Origin: an uncultured Bacteroidales bacterium
GTDB lineage: Bacteria > Bacteroidota > Bacteroidia > Bacteroidales > Muribaculaceae
Reading direction: 5' to 3'
DNA: 64,000 nt
Assembly (NCBI GenBank): GCA_902776435.1
Contig: CACYQB010000020.1
Location: 1 to 64,000 of the forward strand
Shown: piece after piece, positions 1-7,978 of the stretch
Numbering within the stretch: the first letter of the stretch is position 1
How the letters are laid out: every line of letters starts with the position of its first letter
Notes under the pieces: model-generated
Told to the model about the DNA's origin: nothing
The model's database searches: none
What the model saw: only the letters and a program-made list of their open reading frames with translations
Made by a program: the position numbers and the translations under genes

Positions 1-40
1 AATTAAAATAAAAATTTAATTTGTTTAATTTTAATACTAA

Positions 41-95
41 ATTTTGTTTAATTTCTCGGCCGTTAGGCCGATTAAAACCCAGAGGCCTATTATGA
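41..95. repeat. Dispersed hairpin repeat, copy 1
   Basis: An A+T-rich lead-in is followed by an inverted repeat at 47-76: outer arms TTTAAT/ATTAAA, a four-base bulge, inner stem CGGCC/GGCCG and loop GTTA. Nearly the same sequence recurs at 29690-29743, including the text after the hairpin (aggc.tattatg). It is non-coding and its function is unknown. The preceding attttg resembles a -7 box, so a short transcript could begin at the hairpin; that is inference. Confidence 0.6.
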
Positions 96-105
96 CACAA
101 CTTCC

Positions 106-232
106 AGGAGGCGTTGATGATACCCAAGCCGGAAATCAGCCGCAGTAACACGAACGCCCCTGCCCTATCGGGCACCCCCTCTTAACCAAGAGGGGGAATT
201 GAGCATCAGCATTTTATTTTCATCGAACTCAC
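106..232. repeat. Inverted-repeat element, truncated copy A
   Basis: The right half matches the right arms of the elements at 21163-21409 and 22334-22537: acgaacgccc, then gggcaccccctctt, agagggggaa, tgagcatcagc and a TTCATCGAACTCA end. The left arm is missing or degenerate; only a ggaggcgttgat core remains. The element ends a few bases before the SatD-like gene, so it forms that gene's leader. Confidence 0.6.
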
Positions 233-240
233 ATAAAAAA

Positions 241-891
241 ATGATGAAAAATATGATAAAAGGAGTAATTACAGGAGACATCGTGGGGTCAACAAACATC
301 AAGACCGAATACCGGGCGAACTTGCTGAATTGCTTGAACACGATGAAGGAAGAGCTGCAATGCGTATCGCCGTTCTCGATGGAACTGTTCCGCGGCGACA
401 GCTTCCAGTTGCTGGTTGAGGACCCTGCAGCGGCCCTCAAAGTCGCCATCCTGCTGCGAGCTGGACTCATCCACCAGACCCCCGACAGGGAGAACGGAAT
501 GTGGGATGCGCGCATCTCGCTGGGAATAGGAGAAGTGCAGTTCATGGCAGACAGCATTGTGACCTCGGACGGGGAAGCGTTCCAATATTCAGGCCGCCAA
601 CTCGACACGATGAACAAGACGCGTCTTGCCATCAAGACGCCCTGGAATGACGTTGACCAAGAACTGGAAGTATCCACAGCATTTGTCGATGACATCATCA
701 AGAGGTGGTCTGGCAAACAAGCGGGCATGATTTACTTGTCGCTCAAGGCCGACAGTCCCAAGAAAAGAGTCGCCGAATATATCGGCACCTCGGTCCAGAA
801 CGTGCGCAACGTGCTCTCATCGGCACGAGAGCCACTCATCAGAATGTACCTTGAGCGCTACTGCAAAATCGTCAACAACCATCTGAGCTAA
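241..891 (+). CDS. SatD-like family protein
   Basis: A soluble protein of about 216 residues. The N-terminal motif GVITGDIVGSTN and overall layout fit the SatD family (named after a streptococcal acid-tolerance/secretion locus); the biochemical role is not established. The C-terminal 50 residues (KKRVAEYIGTSVQNVRNVLSSAR) look like a helix-turn-helix, so nucleic-acid binding or regulation is possible. The open frame extends to a TTG at 199, but that lies inside a repeat element, so I prefer ATG 241 (ATG 244 or 253 also possible). The DUF3307 gene begins 8 bases downstream; I recall these two families being adjacent in other Bacteroidetes, which suggests a functional pair. Confidence 0.7.
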   Translation: MMKNMIKGVITGDIVGSTNIKTEYRANLLNCLNTMKEELQCVSPFSMELFRGDSFQLLVEDPAAALKVAILLRAGLIHQTPDRENGMWDARISLGIGEVQFMADSIVTSDGEAFQYSGRQLDTMNKTRLAIKTPWNDVDQELEVSTAFVDDIIKRWSGKQAGMIYLSLKADSPKKRVAEYIGTSVQNVRNVLSSAREPLIRMYLERYCKIVNNHLS

Positions 892-899
892 AGGATAAC

Positions 900-1625
900 A
901 TGATGAATATTCTGCTTCTACTCAAACTGTTGTCGTCGCATGTCATTGCCGATTTCTTCCTCCAATTTGACTGGCTGTGCAAGGGCAAACGCGAGGAAGG
1001 CATGCGTGGAATCACCTTCCAGGCCATCCATGCGCTCATCCATGCCGGCTGCGCTTATCTGCTGGTGGGTGATTGGGGCGGATGGATCATTCCGCTGGTG
1101 ATTTTCATCACCCACTTCATCATCGACATCACCAAGGTCAAATGGTTCCCGACCAGCACCATCGCATTCCTGGTCGACCAACTGGCCCACATTGCCGTCA
1201 TGACAGGATTGTGGTGGGCGCTCTATGCCGATCAAGCCATCGGGTTGACATGGGTGACCGATATCGCACAGTCGGGCACTTTCTGGGCTATCCTTATCGG
1301 TTATATGCTGATGCTCAAGCCCTCGTCGCTGCTCATCAGCATGTTCATCAAGGGCTGGACCCCGTCCAATAGCATGCAGACGCAAGGCATGCCCAACGCG
1401 GGCAAATGGATCGGATATATCGAACGCGTGCTTATCCTGACTTTTGTCATCACAGGAAATATCGAGGCCGTCGGGTTCCTGCTCGCAGCGAAATCCATCT
1501 TCCGCTTCGGCGACCTGAACAAGGCCCGTGAGATTAAGATCACCGAGTATGTCCTGCTCGGTACTCTAGCCAGTTTCTCGATTGCGTTGTTGACCGGCTT
1601 TGCCGTCAATATGTATATAGAATAA
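900..1625 (+). CDS. DUF3307 family integral membrane protein
   Basis: A 241-residue protein with several hydrophobic segments. The N-terminus (LLLLKLLSSHVIADFFLQFD) and the following HALIHAGCAYLL and THFIIDITK segments are typical of DUF3307, a membrane family of unknown function with conserved His/Asp residues in its helices. It is probably cotranscribed with the SatD-like gene. The first GH92 gene begins 17 bases after its stop, so the unit may run on into carbohydrate genes, although no functional link is obvious. Confidence 0.8.
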   Translation: MMNILLLLKLLSSHVIADFFLQFDWLCKGKREEGMRGITFQAIHALIHAGCAYLLVGDWGGWIIPLVIFITHFIIDITKVKWFPTSTIAFLVDQLAHIAVMTGLWWALYADQAIGLTWVTDIAQSGTFWAILIGYMLMLKPSSLLISMFIKGWTPSNSMQTQGMPNAGKWIGYIERVLILTFVITGNIEAVGFLLAAKSIFRFGDLNKAREIKITEYVLLGTLASFSIALLTGFAVNMYIE

Positions 1626-1642
1626 CCAATTTTACCATAACT

Positions 1643-3847
1643 ATGAAAAAAGCCATTTCTACACTGATAATTCTTGCGGCCAGCATTTCGATCATGGCAA
1701 GTGCGCAAAGTGACATGACCAGACCACAGGAGCGTCATTCAGTCCGAAGCAATTGGGTGAATCCGCGAATCGGCACGGGTGGGCACGGGCATGTGTTCTA
1801 CGGAGCCAACGTGCCATTCGGCTATGTACAGTTGGGACCCACCGAGCCTACACGCGGTTGGGACTGGTGCTCGGGCTACCACGACAGCGACTCGGTACTC
1901 ATCGGGTTTGGGCATCAGCACCTGAGCGGAACGGGTATCGGCGATCTGGGCGATATCGCCTTGCTGCCCGTAACTAACCGTGACCAGCGAGAGGTCATTT
2001 TCGGCCACAATGACGAGAGTGCCCATCCGGGCTATTACTCTATAACACTACGTAATGGGAGCAAGTCTTACGTTCGGGTGGAATTAACCGCCACCCAGCG
2101 CACGGGTATGCACCGCTATGACTTCGATGCCGAACAAGACACAATCTACCTGCGCCTCGATTTGGGCCAAGGCATCGGATGGGATTCCCCTAAACAAATG
2201 ATGATGGAGCAACGATCACCCCAGAGGATTGTAGGCTACCGTTATTCATCGGGCTGGGCAAGAGACCAGAAGGTCTATTTTGTCATGGATTTCCAGCAAA
2301 ATGTGACGCTCGAGAAACTGAATGGCGACACCGCGGGCATCATATCGGCACCCAACTTTCCCGCTACACCATTTATCGTCAAAGTGGGACTGTCGGCCGT
2401 GAGCATCGAGAATGCGATAGAGAACCTGGTGGCAGAGAATCCCGGCTGGGACTTCTATGATATCGCCCGCAAAGCATGGAGCGCCTGGGCCGTCGAACTG
2501 GATAAAATCCAGATTGATACAGATAACGAGGACGACCGCAAGGTTTTCTATACTGCGCTCTATCACACGATGGTCGCACCGTCGGTCTTCTGTGATGTGA
2601 ACGGGCAATACCGAGGAGCGGACGGCAAGGTGCATCAGGGTGATTTCACCAACTACACTACCCTATCACTATGGGACACTTATCGCTCTGCCCACCCGTT
2701 GCAGACACTTATCCACCGCGAGAAACAACGGGACATCGCACAAACCTTTCTGCACATCGCCGAGCAACAAGGCAAACTGCCCGTGTGGCACCTGATGGGC
2801 AACGAAACCGACTGTATGGTGGGCAATCCCGGCGTGCCCGTGCTGGCCGATCTGGTGCTGAAAGGCTTTGACGTGGATTCCAAAGCAGCCCTCAAAGCAA
2901 TGACCACCAGTGCAATGCTAGATGAGCGCTCCATGGGCCTGTTGAAACAGTACGGTTACATCCCCTACGACTTGGAACCCGATAAGGAGACTGTGGCGCG
3001 AGGACTGGAATATGCCCTGGCTGACTGGTGTATCGCCCGTGTGGCCAAAGTGGCTGGCGACAAGGAGAATTATGACTATTTCCTGAACCGCAGCAAGTCC
3101 TACGAGAAATACTTTGACAAGAAATTGAAATTCATGCGTGGCAAGGACTCGAAAGGCAATTTCCGCGACGTTGCGGAATTTGACCCACTATCGACCAAGC
3201 ACCGCAACGATGACTACTGCGAGGGCAACGCCTGGCAATATACCTGGCTTGTGCCTCATGACGTGCACGGGCTGGTGAAACAGTTTGGCAGTGAGAAAGC
3301 CTTTATCCAGAAACTCGACTCGCTGTTCATCGTCGAGGGCGACATGGGAGAGGAGGCTTCTCCCGACGTATCGGGCCTGATTGGCCAGTATGCCCACGGC
3401 AATGAGCCCAGCCACCACATTATCTATATGTATAACTACGTGGGACAACCCTGGAAAGCGGCACAGCTCATCCGTCGCGTGCTGCGTGAGCAATACCGCA
3501 ACGATGTGGACGGCCTGTCAGGCAATGAGGACGTTGGGCAGATGTCTGCATGGTATGTCCTCTCGTCCATGGGCCTGTATCAAGTTGAGCCCGCAGGTGG
3601 CAAGTATATTATCGGCTCACCACTGTTCAACGAGGCCAGAATCAATGTAGGCGATGGCAAAACCTTTACTGTCAAGGCCGTAAACAACAGCGACGAGAAC
3701 ATCTACGTTCAAAGCGCTACGCTCAACGGCAAGCGCTATAACAAGAGTTATATTGACTATCGTGACATCGTTGCGGGCGGCACCCTTGAACTTGTCATGG
3801 GTCCCAAGCCATCGAAATGGGGCATCGACAAGAAGAACCGACCGTAA
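1643..3847 (+). CDS. GH92 family alpha-mannosidase, secreted
   Basis: A 734-residue protein with a signal peptide (about residues 1-22, ending near ASAQS) followed by the two-part GH92 fold. Family marks: the N-terminal GTGGHGHVFYGANVPFG block; LWDTYRSAHPL in mid-protein; CEGNAWQYTW near 526-535, whose Glu corresponds to the proposed catalytic acid; AHGNEPSHH near 585; and GNEDVGQMSAWYVLSSMGLY near 626, which supplies the acidic residues proposed to act as base and Ca-linked ligands. GH92 enzymes are Ca-dependent exo-alpha-mannosidases acting on N-glycans or yeast mannan; linkage specificity cannot be read here. Expected in periplasm or on the cell surface. A second GH92 gene follows 77 bases later. 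No SusC/SusD pair or regulator accompanies them. Confidence 0.92.
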   Translation: MKKAISTLIILAASISIMASAQSDMTRPQERHSVRSNWVNPRIGTGGHGHVFYGANVPFGYVQLGPTEPTRGWDWCSGYHDSDSVLIGFGHQHLSGTGIGDLGDIALLPVTNRDQREVIFGHNDESAHPGYYSITLRNGSKSYVRVELTATQRTGMHRYDFDAEQDTIYLRLDLGQGIGWDSPKQMMMEQRSPQRIVGYRYSSGWARDQKVYFVMDFQQNVTLEKLNGDTAGIISAPNFPATPFIVKVGLSAVSIENAIENLVAENPGWDFYDIARKAWSAWAVELDKIQIDTDNEDDRKVFYTALYHTMVAPSVFCDVNGQYRGADGKVHQGDFTNYTTLSLWDTYRSAHPLQTLIHREKQRDIAQTFLHIAEQQGKLPVWHLMGNETDCMVGNPGVPVLADLVLKGFDVDSKAALKAMTTSAMLDERSMGLLKQYGYIPYDLEPDKETVARGLEYALADWCIARVAKVAGDKENYDYFLNRSKSYEKYFDKKLKFMRGKDSKGNFRDVAEFDPLSTKHRNDDYCEGNAWQYTWLVPHDVHGLVKQFGSEKAFIQKLDSLFIVEGDMGEEASPDVSGLIGQYAHGNEPSHHIIYMYNYVGQPWKAAQLIRRVLREQYRNDVDGLSGNEDVGQMSAWYVLSSMGLYQVEPAGGKYIIGSPLFNEARINVGDGKTFTVKAVNNSDENIYVQSATLNGKRYNKSYIDYRDIVAGGTLELVMGPKPSKWGIDKKNRP

Positions 3848-3855
3848 AACCGCGT

Positions 3856-3872
3856 GCAAGCCACAGGCTTGC
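3856..3872. repeat. Mini-hairpin (7-base stem, 3-base loop)
   Basis: GCAAGCC-ACA-GGCTTGC is a perfect 7-3-7 hairpin lying 9 bases after the GH92 stop. The identical sequence with the same flank (tgc...aatac) sits after the lpd stop at 47745-47761. There is no strong T-run, so it is either a weak terminator or a small dispersed palindromic repeat. Confidence 0.6.
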
Positions 3873-3924
3873 AATACTTTAACTTTTGCTCAAATTTTAA
3901 TTTAGATACAATTGCGCTGTTCTC

Positions 3925-6192
3925 ATGAGAAAAAGAATATTTATCATCTTATCGTTGATTTGGGCCATCACATCATCGGCCAGTATCCTGGAGCCAGTGG
4001 ATTATGTGAATACACTGGTGGGAACACAGTCGAGTTTTCAACTGTCAACGGGTAACACCTACCCTGCCATCGCCATGCCATGGGGCATGAACTTCTGGGT
4101 GCCGCAGACAGGCAAGATGGGTGACGGGTGGCAATATACCTATGGAGCCAACAAGATACGCGGCTTCAAGCAGACGCATCAGCCTAGCCCCTGGATCAAC
4201 GACTATGGTCAGTTCTCGCTGATGCCCACGGTGGGAGAGCCGATATTTGACGAGAACGAGCGAGCCAGCTGGTTCTCGCACAAGGCCGAAGAGGCAACAC
4301 CTTACTATTACAAGGTCTATCTTGCCGACCACGATGTAATTGCCGAGGTGGCGCCTACCGATCGGGCAGCCATGCTGCGGTTCACCTTCCCCGAGACGGA
4401 CCAGGCCAACATCGTCATAGATGCTTTTGACAAAGGCTCCGATATCAGGATCGACCCTGAGAAACAATTGGTATGGGGGTACTCGACACGGAATAGTGGC
4501 GGTGTGCCTGAGGGCTTCAAAAACTTCCTTATCATTCAGTTTGACAAGCCTTTCTCATCGTTCAGCGTTGTTGAAGACAGCATCCTGCACAAGGGTGAAA
4601 AAGGCATTAGTTGTAGCCATGCTGGGGCCATCGTGACGTTTAAAACGCATCGTGGCGAGCAAGTCAATGCACGGGTCGCATCATCTTTCATCAGTGTTGA
4701 TCAAGCGATCATCAACCTCCGAGAATTGGGAAATGATAGTTTTGAGACCGTTAAGGAGAAAGGCCGCCAGCGCTGGAACGAGGTGCTGGGGCGCATTGAA
4801 GTCCAGGATGACAACATCGACCACTTGCGCACGTTCTACTCGTGTCTGTACCGCTCGGTGCTGTTCCCCCGCAGTTTCTATGAGATAGATAGCAACGGAA
4901 AGCCAGTCCATTACAGCCCCTATAACGGCCAGGTGCTGCCGGGACGCATGTTTACCGACACAGGCTTCTGGGATACCTTCCGCAGCCTGTTCCCGCTCGT
5001 TGACCTGATGTATCCCACGATGGGCGCCTGGATGCAGGAGGGATTGGTGAACACCTATCTTGAGAGCGGATTCCTGCCCGAGTGGGCCAGCCCTGGACAC
5101 CGCGACTGCATGGTGGGCAACAACAGCGCCTCGATTGTCGCCGATGCTTACCTGAAAGGCTTGCGTGGCTATGACATCAACAAGTTGTGGGAAGCCGTCG
5201 TGCATGGCACCACCGCCGTTCACCCCCAAGTGAAATCCACTGGTCGCCTGGGACATGAGTACTATAATAAATTGGGCTATATCCCCTATGATGCCGGCAT
5301 CAACGAGAACGTGGCCCGCACGCTGGAGTATGCTTACGACGATTGGTGCATCTATCGGTTGGGCAAGGCCCTGGGCAAGCCTGAAAACGAAATTGCGGTT
5401 TTCGCTCAGCGCGCAATGAATTACCGTAACGTGTTTGACCCCGATACAAAGCTGATGCGCGGACGTCTTGCCGACGGAACATTCCAAGCGCCTTTCAGCC
5501 CGCTCAAGTGGGGCGACGCCTTCACCGAAGGCAACAGTTGGCACTACACATGGAGTGTTTTCCATGACCCGCAAGGCCTCATCAACCTGATGGGAGGCAA
5601 GGAGATGTTTAACCAGATGCTTGATTCAGTGTTTGCCGTGCCTCCCGTTTTTGATGACAGTTACTATGGTTATACCATCCACGAAATACGGGAGATGCAG
5701 ATCATGAACATGGGAAACTATGCCCACGGGAACCAGCCCATCCAACACATGATTTACCTGTACAATTACGTTGGTCAGCCATGGAAAGCGCAGTATTGGG
5801 TCACTCAAGTCATGGACCGGCTCTATAGTCCTGCTCCCGATGGCTACTGTGGTGACGAGGATAACGGGCAAACTTCGGCATGGTATGTGTTCTCGGCATT
5901 GGGGTTCTATCCCGTATGCCCTGGCAGTAACCAGTATGTGATAGGCACACCCTACTTGGATAAAACCACACTCCACCTTGAAAACGGTCATCGGGTGACT
6001 CTCAGCCGCGAGGGCAAAGGATGCTATATCCAGTCGATGCTGCTCAATGGCAAAGAGTACACCCACAACTATCTGGACCACAAGCGGCTGTTGCAAGGCT
6101 GCAACATCCGCTTCATCATGAGTGAAAGTCCCAACTACAAGCGTGGCACAACCAGGCAGGATTTCCCCTACTCATACTCTACTGCACAATAA
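3925..6192 (+). CDS. GH92 family glycosidase, secreted (second paralogue)
   Basis: 755 residues with a signal peptide (about 1-19, ending ITSSAS). The GH92 hallmarks are present: GNTYPAIAMPWGMNFW, GFWDTFRSLFPL, EWASPGHRDCMVGNNS, TEGNSWHYTW with the presumed acid Glu, and GDEDNGQTSAWYVFSALGFY with the acidic base cluster. It differs from the upstream paralogue at a conserved site: AHGNEPSHH becomes AHGNQPIQH, changing a Glu and a His. Catalytic acid and base candidates remain, so it is probably active with altered glycan preference. Likely cotranscribed with the first GH92 gene, with a hairpin in the 77-base gap. Confidence 0.9.
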   Translation: MRKRIFIILSLIWAITSSASILEPVDYVNTLVGTQSSFQLSTGNTYPAIAMPWGMNFWVPQTGKMGDGWQYTYGANKIRGFKQTHQPSPWINDYGQFSLMPTVGEPIFDENERASWFSHKAEEATPYYYKVYLADHDVIAEVAPTDRAAMLRFTFPETDQANIVIDAFDKGSDIRIDPEKQLVWGYSTRNSGGVPEGFKNFLIIQFDKPFSSFSVVEDSILHKGEKGISCSHAGAIVTFKTHRGEQVNARVASSFISVDQAIINLRELGNDSFETVKEKGRQRWNEVLGRIEVQDDNIDHLRTFYSCLYRSVLFPRSFYEIDSNGKPVHYSPYNGQVLPGRMFTDTGFWDTFRSLFPLVDLMYPTMGAWMQEGLVNTYLESGFLPEWASPGHRDCMVGNNSASIVADAYLKGLRGYDINKLWEAVVHGTTAVHPQVKSTGRLGHEYYNKLGYIPYDAGINENVARTLEYAYDDWCIYRLGKALGKPENEIAVFAQRAMNYRNVFDPDTKLMRGRLADGTFQAPFSPLKWGDAFTEGNSWHYTWSVFHDPQGLINLMGGKEMFNQMLDSVFAVPPVFDDSYYGYTIHEIREMQIMNMGNYAHGNQPIQHMIYLYNYVGQPWKAQYWVTQVMDRLYSPAPDGYCGDEDNGQTSAWYVFSALGFYPVCPGSNQYVIGTPYLDKTTLHLENGHRVTLSREGKGCYIQSMLLNGKEYTHNYLDHKRLLQGCNIRFIMSESPNYKRGTTRQDFPYSYSTAQ

Positions 6193-6219
6193 GCAAGCAT
6201 CATCATAATGCAAAAAAAA

Positions 6220-6247
6220 GGTTCGCTGCGCTCCCGCGTGACGAACC
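6220..6247 (+). terminator. Hairpin downstream of the GH92 pair
   Basis: GGTTCG...CGAACC stem with a 16-base G+C-rich loop, 27 bases after the GH92 stop and preceded by an A-run. No long T-run follows. Plausible end of the GH92 transcript. The rest of 6248-6546 is A+T-rich and I see no gene in it. Confidence 0.4.
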
Positions 6248-6546
6248 CTTCGCAAATAACATTTCTCCAAATTTATTAACTTTTGTAACTTGAATAGAAT
6301 TGATTCAAATATAATTAGTATAATTATGAAAAGAGTTATTCAAAATCAAATATTGAAATCAAAAACAGATTTCCAATCATTTTCATGTCAATTCACTTCC
6401 TCTAAAACAGAGAGAAGCAATTTTTGACGATGCAAATATACTATATATTTTTAAATAAAGACAAAAATTTAGATTTTTTTCAACAAAAATACCATTTTTT
6501 TAGGTAAAATCGCCTTAAAAGACCTAGATTCAGTCAATTATTGGGT

Positions 6547-7719
6547 TTACAGGCAGTTACGGAAGATGATTTCGATGTCTTCCTTCTTGAGGGGAACAAA
6601 GCCCGGCAGCACACCATCACCACAAGCCTTGCGGGCCATGGTGGGAATGTGTTCATCACCGATACCTAATGCAGTGAAAGTGCTTGTCAGGCCAAGGGTG
6701 CCGAAGAGAAATTCTTTGGTCTTCTCGATAGCTTGACGGGCGATGTCCATAGCGGGCAGAGAAGCATCAATACCGAAGACATTGACACCATACTGCACGT
6801 ACTTGCTCACCGTGTCCTCGCTCAGACAATATTCCATCCATCGCGGAGTGATGATGGCAAGTCCCAAACCGTGGGTGATGTCATAGTAGGCCGATACCTC
6901 ATGTTCCATCGGATGACAGCTCCAAGCCTGGCGTTTGCCACCGTCAACAAAGCCGTTGATAGCCCATGACGAAGTCCACATCAGATTGGCTCGAGCCTCG
7001 TAGTTCTCTGGTTCCTTCATGGCAATGGGGGCATACTTGATGATGGTCTTCATCAATCCCTCCATGAAGCAGTCAAGCATGTAGAGGTCCTGATCCATGT
7101 TGAAATAGACTTCAAAGATGTGGGACAGCATGTCGGCTGCGCCACAGGCCGTCTGATAAGGGCTCACGGTATAGGTCACCGTGGGATCCAGGAAGGATAC
7201 CTTGGGCAACAAGGTGGGATGAACGACACGACCTATCTTGTCGTTGGTTTCAGGATTGCTGATCACACCACCGGCATCCATTTCGCTACCGGTAGCTGAA
7301 AGTGTCAGCACGCTGATGATGGGCAGGGCCTCGGTGATGGGAGCCCACTTCTCATTGAAAAAGTCCCACGGGTCATGGTCAACCTTGGCACCAGCAGCCA
7401 TAAACTTGGTGGCATCGATGGTGGAACCGCCACCCACTGCGAGCAACACATCAATGTTATGCTCCTTGCACATCTGGGCACCGCGGCGCACACTATCAAT
7501 GCGGGGATTAGGCTCAATGCCTGACAATTCAAACAGTTCCATGCCAGCTTTCTTGACCTCGGCTACTACCGCGTCATACAGGCCCGTGCGCTTGATAGAA
7601 CCACCACCATAGGTGAGCAGGACACGTTTGCCAAACTTAGCGAGTTCTTCACTGAGGTGATGCAACTGGTTCTCACCGAAATAAACCTTGACCGGAATGT
7701 TATAGATGAAATTGTTCAT
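6547..7719 (-). CDS. Iron-containing alcohol dehydrogenase (butanol-dehydrogenase-like)
   Basis: A 390-residue group III (Fe-dependent) alcohol dehydrogenase, expected to reduce aldehydes to alcohols with NAD(P)H in the cytoplasm. The nucleotide-binding region carries GGGSTIDATKFMAAGA and, earlier, TYGGGSIKRTGLYD. The metal-binding His residues lie in HPMEHEVSAYYDITHGLGLA. The length is typical. The open frame reaches back to 7764, but the family N-terminus (MNNFIYNIPVKVYFGENQL) begins at the ATG at 7719. The gene is monocistronic between divergent neighbours, with a candidate promoter at 7815-7822 and therefore a leader of about 90 bases. The physiological substrate is unknown. Confidence 0.9.
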   Translation of the reverse strand: MNNFIYNIPVKVYFGENQLHHLSEELAKFGKRVLLTYGGGSIKRTGLYDAVVAEVKKAGMELFELSGIEPNPRIDSVRRGAQMCKEHNIDVLLAVGGGSTIDATKFMAAGAKVDHDPWDFFNEKWAPITEALPIISVLTLSATGSEMDAGGVISNPETNDKIGRVVHPTLLPKVSFLDPTVTYTVSPYQTACGAADMLSHIFEVYFNMDQDLYMLDCFMEGLMKTIIKYAPIAMKEPENYEARANLMWTSSWAINGFVDGGKRQAWSCHPMEHEVSAYYDITHGLGLAIITPRWMEYCLSEDTVSKYVQYGVNVFGIDASLPAMDIARQAIEKTKEFLFGTLGLTSTFTALGIGDEHIPTMARKACGDGVLPGFVPLKKEDIEIIFRNCL

Positions 7720-7814
7720 TTTTATTGATAGATAATAATTGATTAATTGAAAATTGCATGTCAATAATTAAAAACTGTAACTGCACAGCCCTCGAATTCG
7801 GGCCGACTGCGTTA

Positions 7815-7822
7815 CAAAATTA
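7815..7822 (-). promoter_or_regulatory. Candidate -7 box for the alcohol dehydrogenase
   Basis: On the minus strand the bases read TAATTTTG, matching the Bacteroidetes -7 consensus TAnnTTTG. The start codon is about 95 bases downstream, leaving a long A+T-rich leader. Confidence 0.5.
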
Positions 7823-7903
7823 CAAAAAAACTCCACACACCCCATCTCACGAGCCAAAAATTAGCATTTTTTCAAGAAAAATGCTCATTATAATATTAAA
7901 ACT

Positions 7904-7934
7904 TTGGCATTTTATCAAAAACTCACTAATTTTG
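7904..7934 (+). promoter_or_regulatory. Bacteroidetes promoter for the C10 protease cluster
   Basis: TTGG at 7904-7907 and TAATTTTG at 7927-7934 with a 19-base spacer match the -33/-7 pattern. The first protease ATG lies 45 bases downstream. Confidence 0.6.
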
Positions 7935-7978
7935 GCAGCAGTTTAATCAACATATTTTTTAACAGTAAACCCTGAAAC

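Noticed and set aside
1643-6192. Polysaccharide utilisation locus
   Set aside because: Two GH92 genes alone, without SusC/SusD, sulfatase or a hybrid sensor, do not make a PUL.
7758-7946. Small + frame between the alcohol dehydrogenase and protease 1
   Set aside because: It covers the promoters of both divergent neighbours, is low-complexity at the end and resembles no protein.
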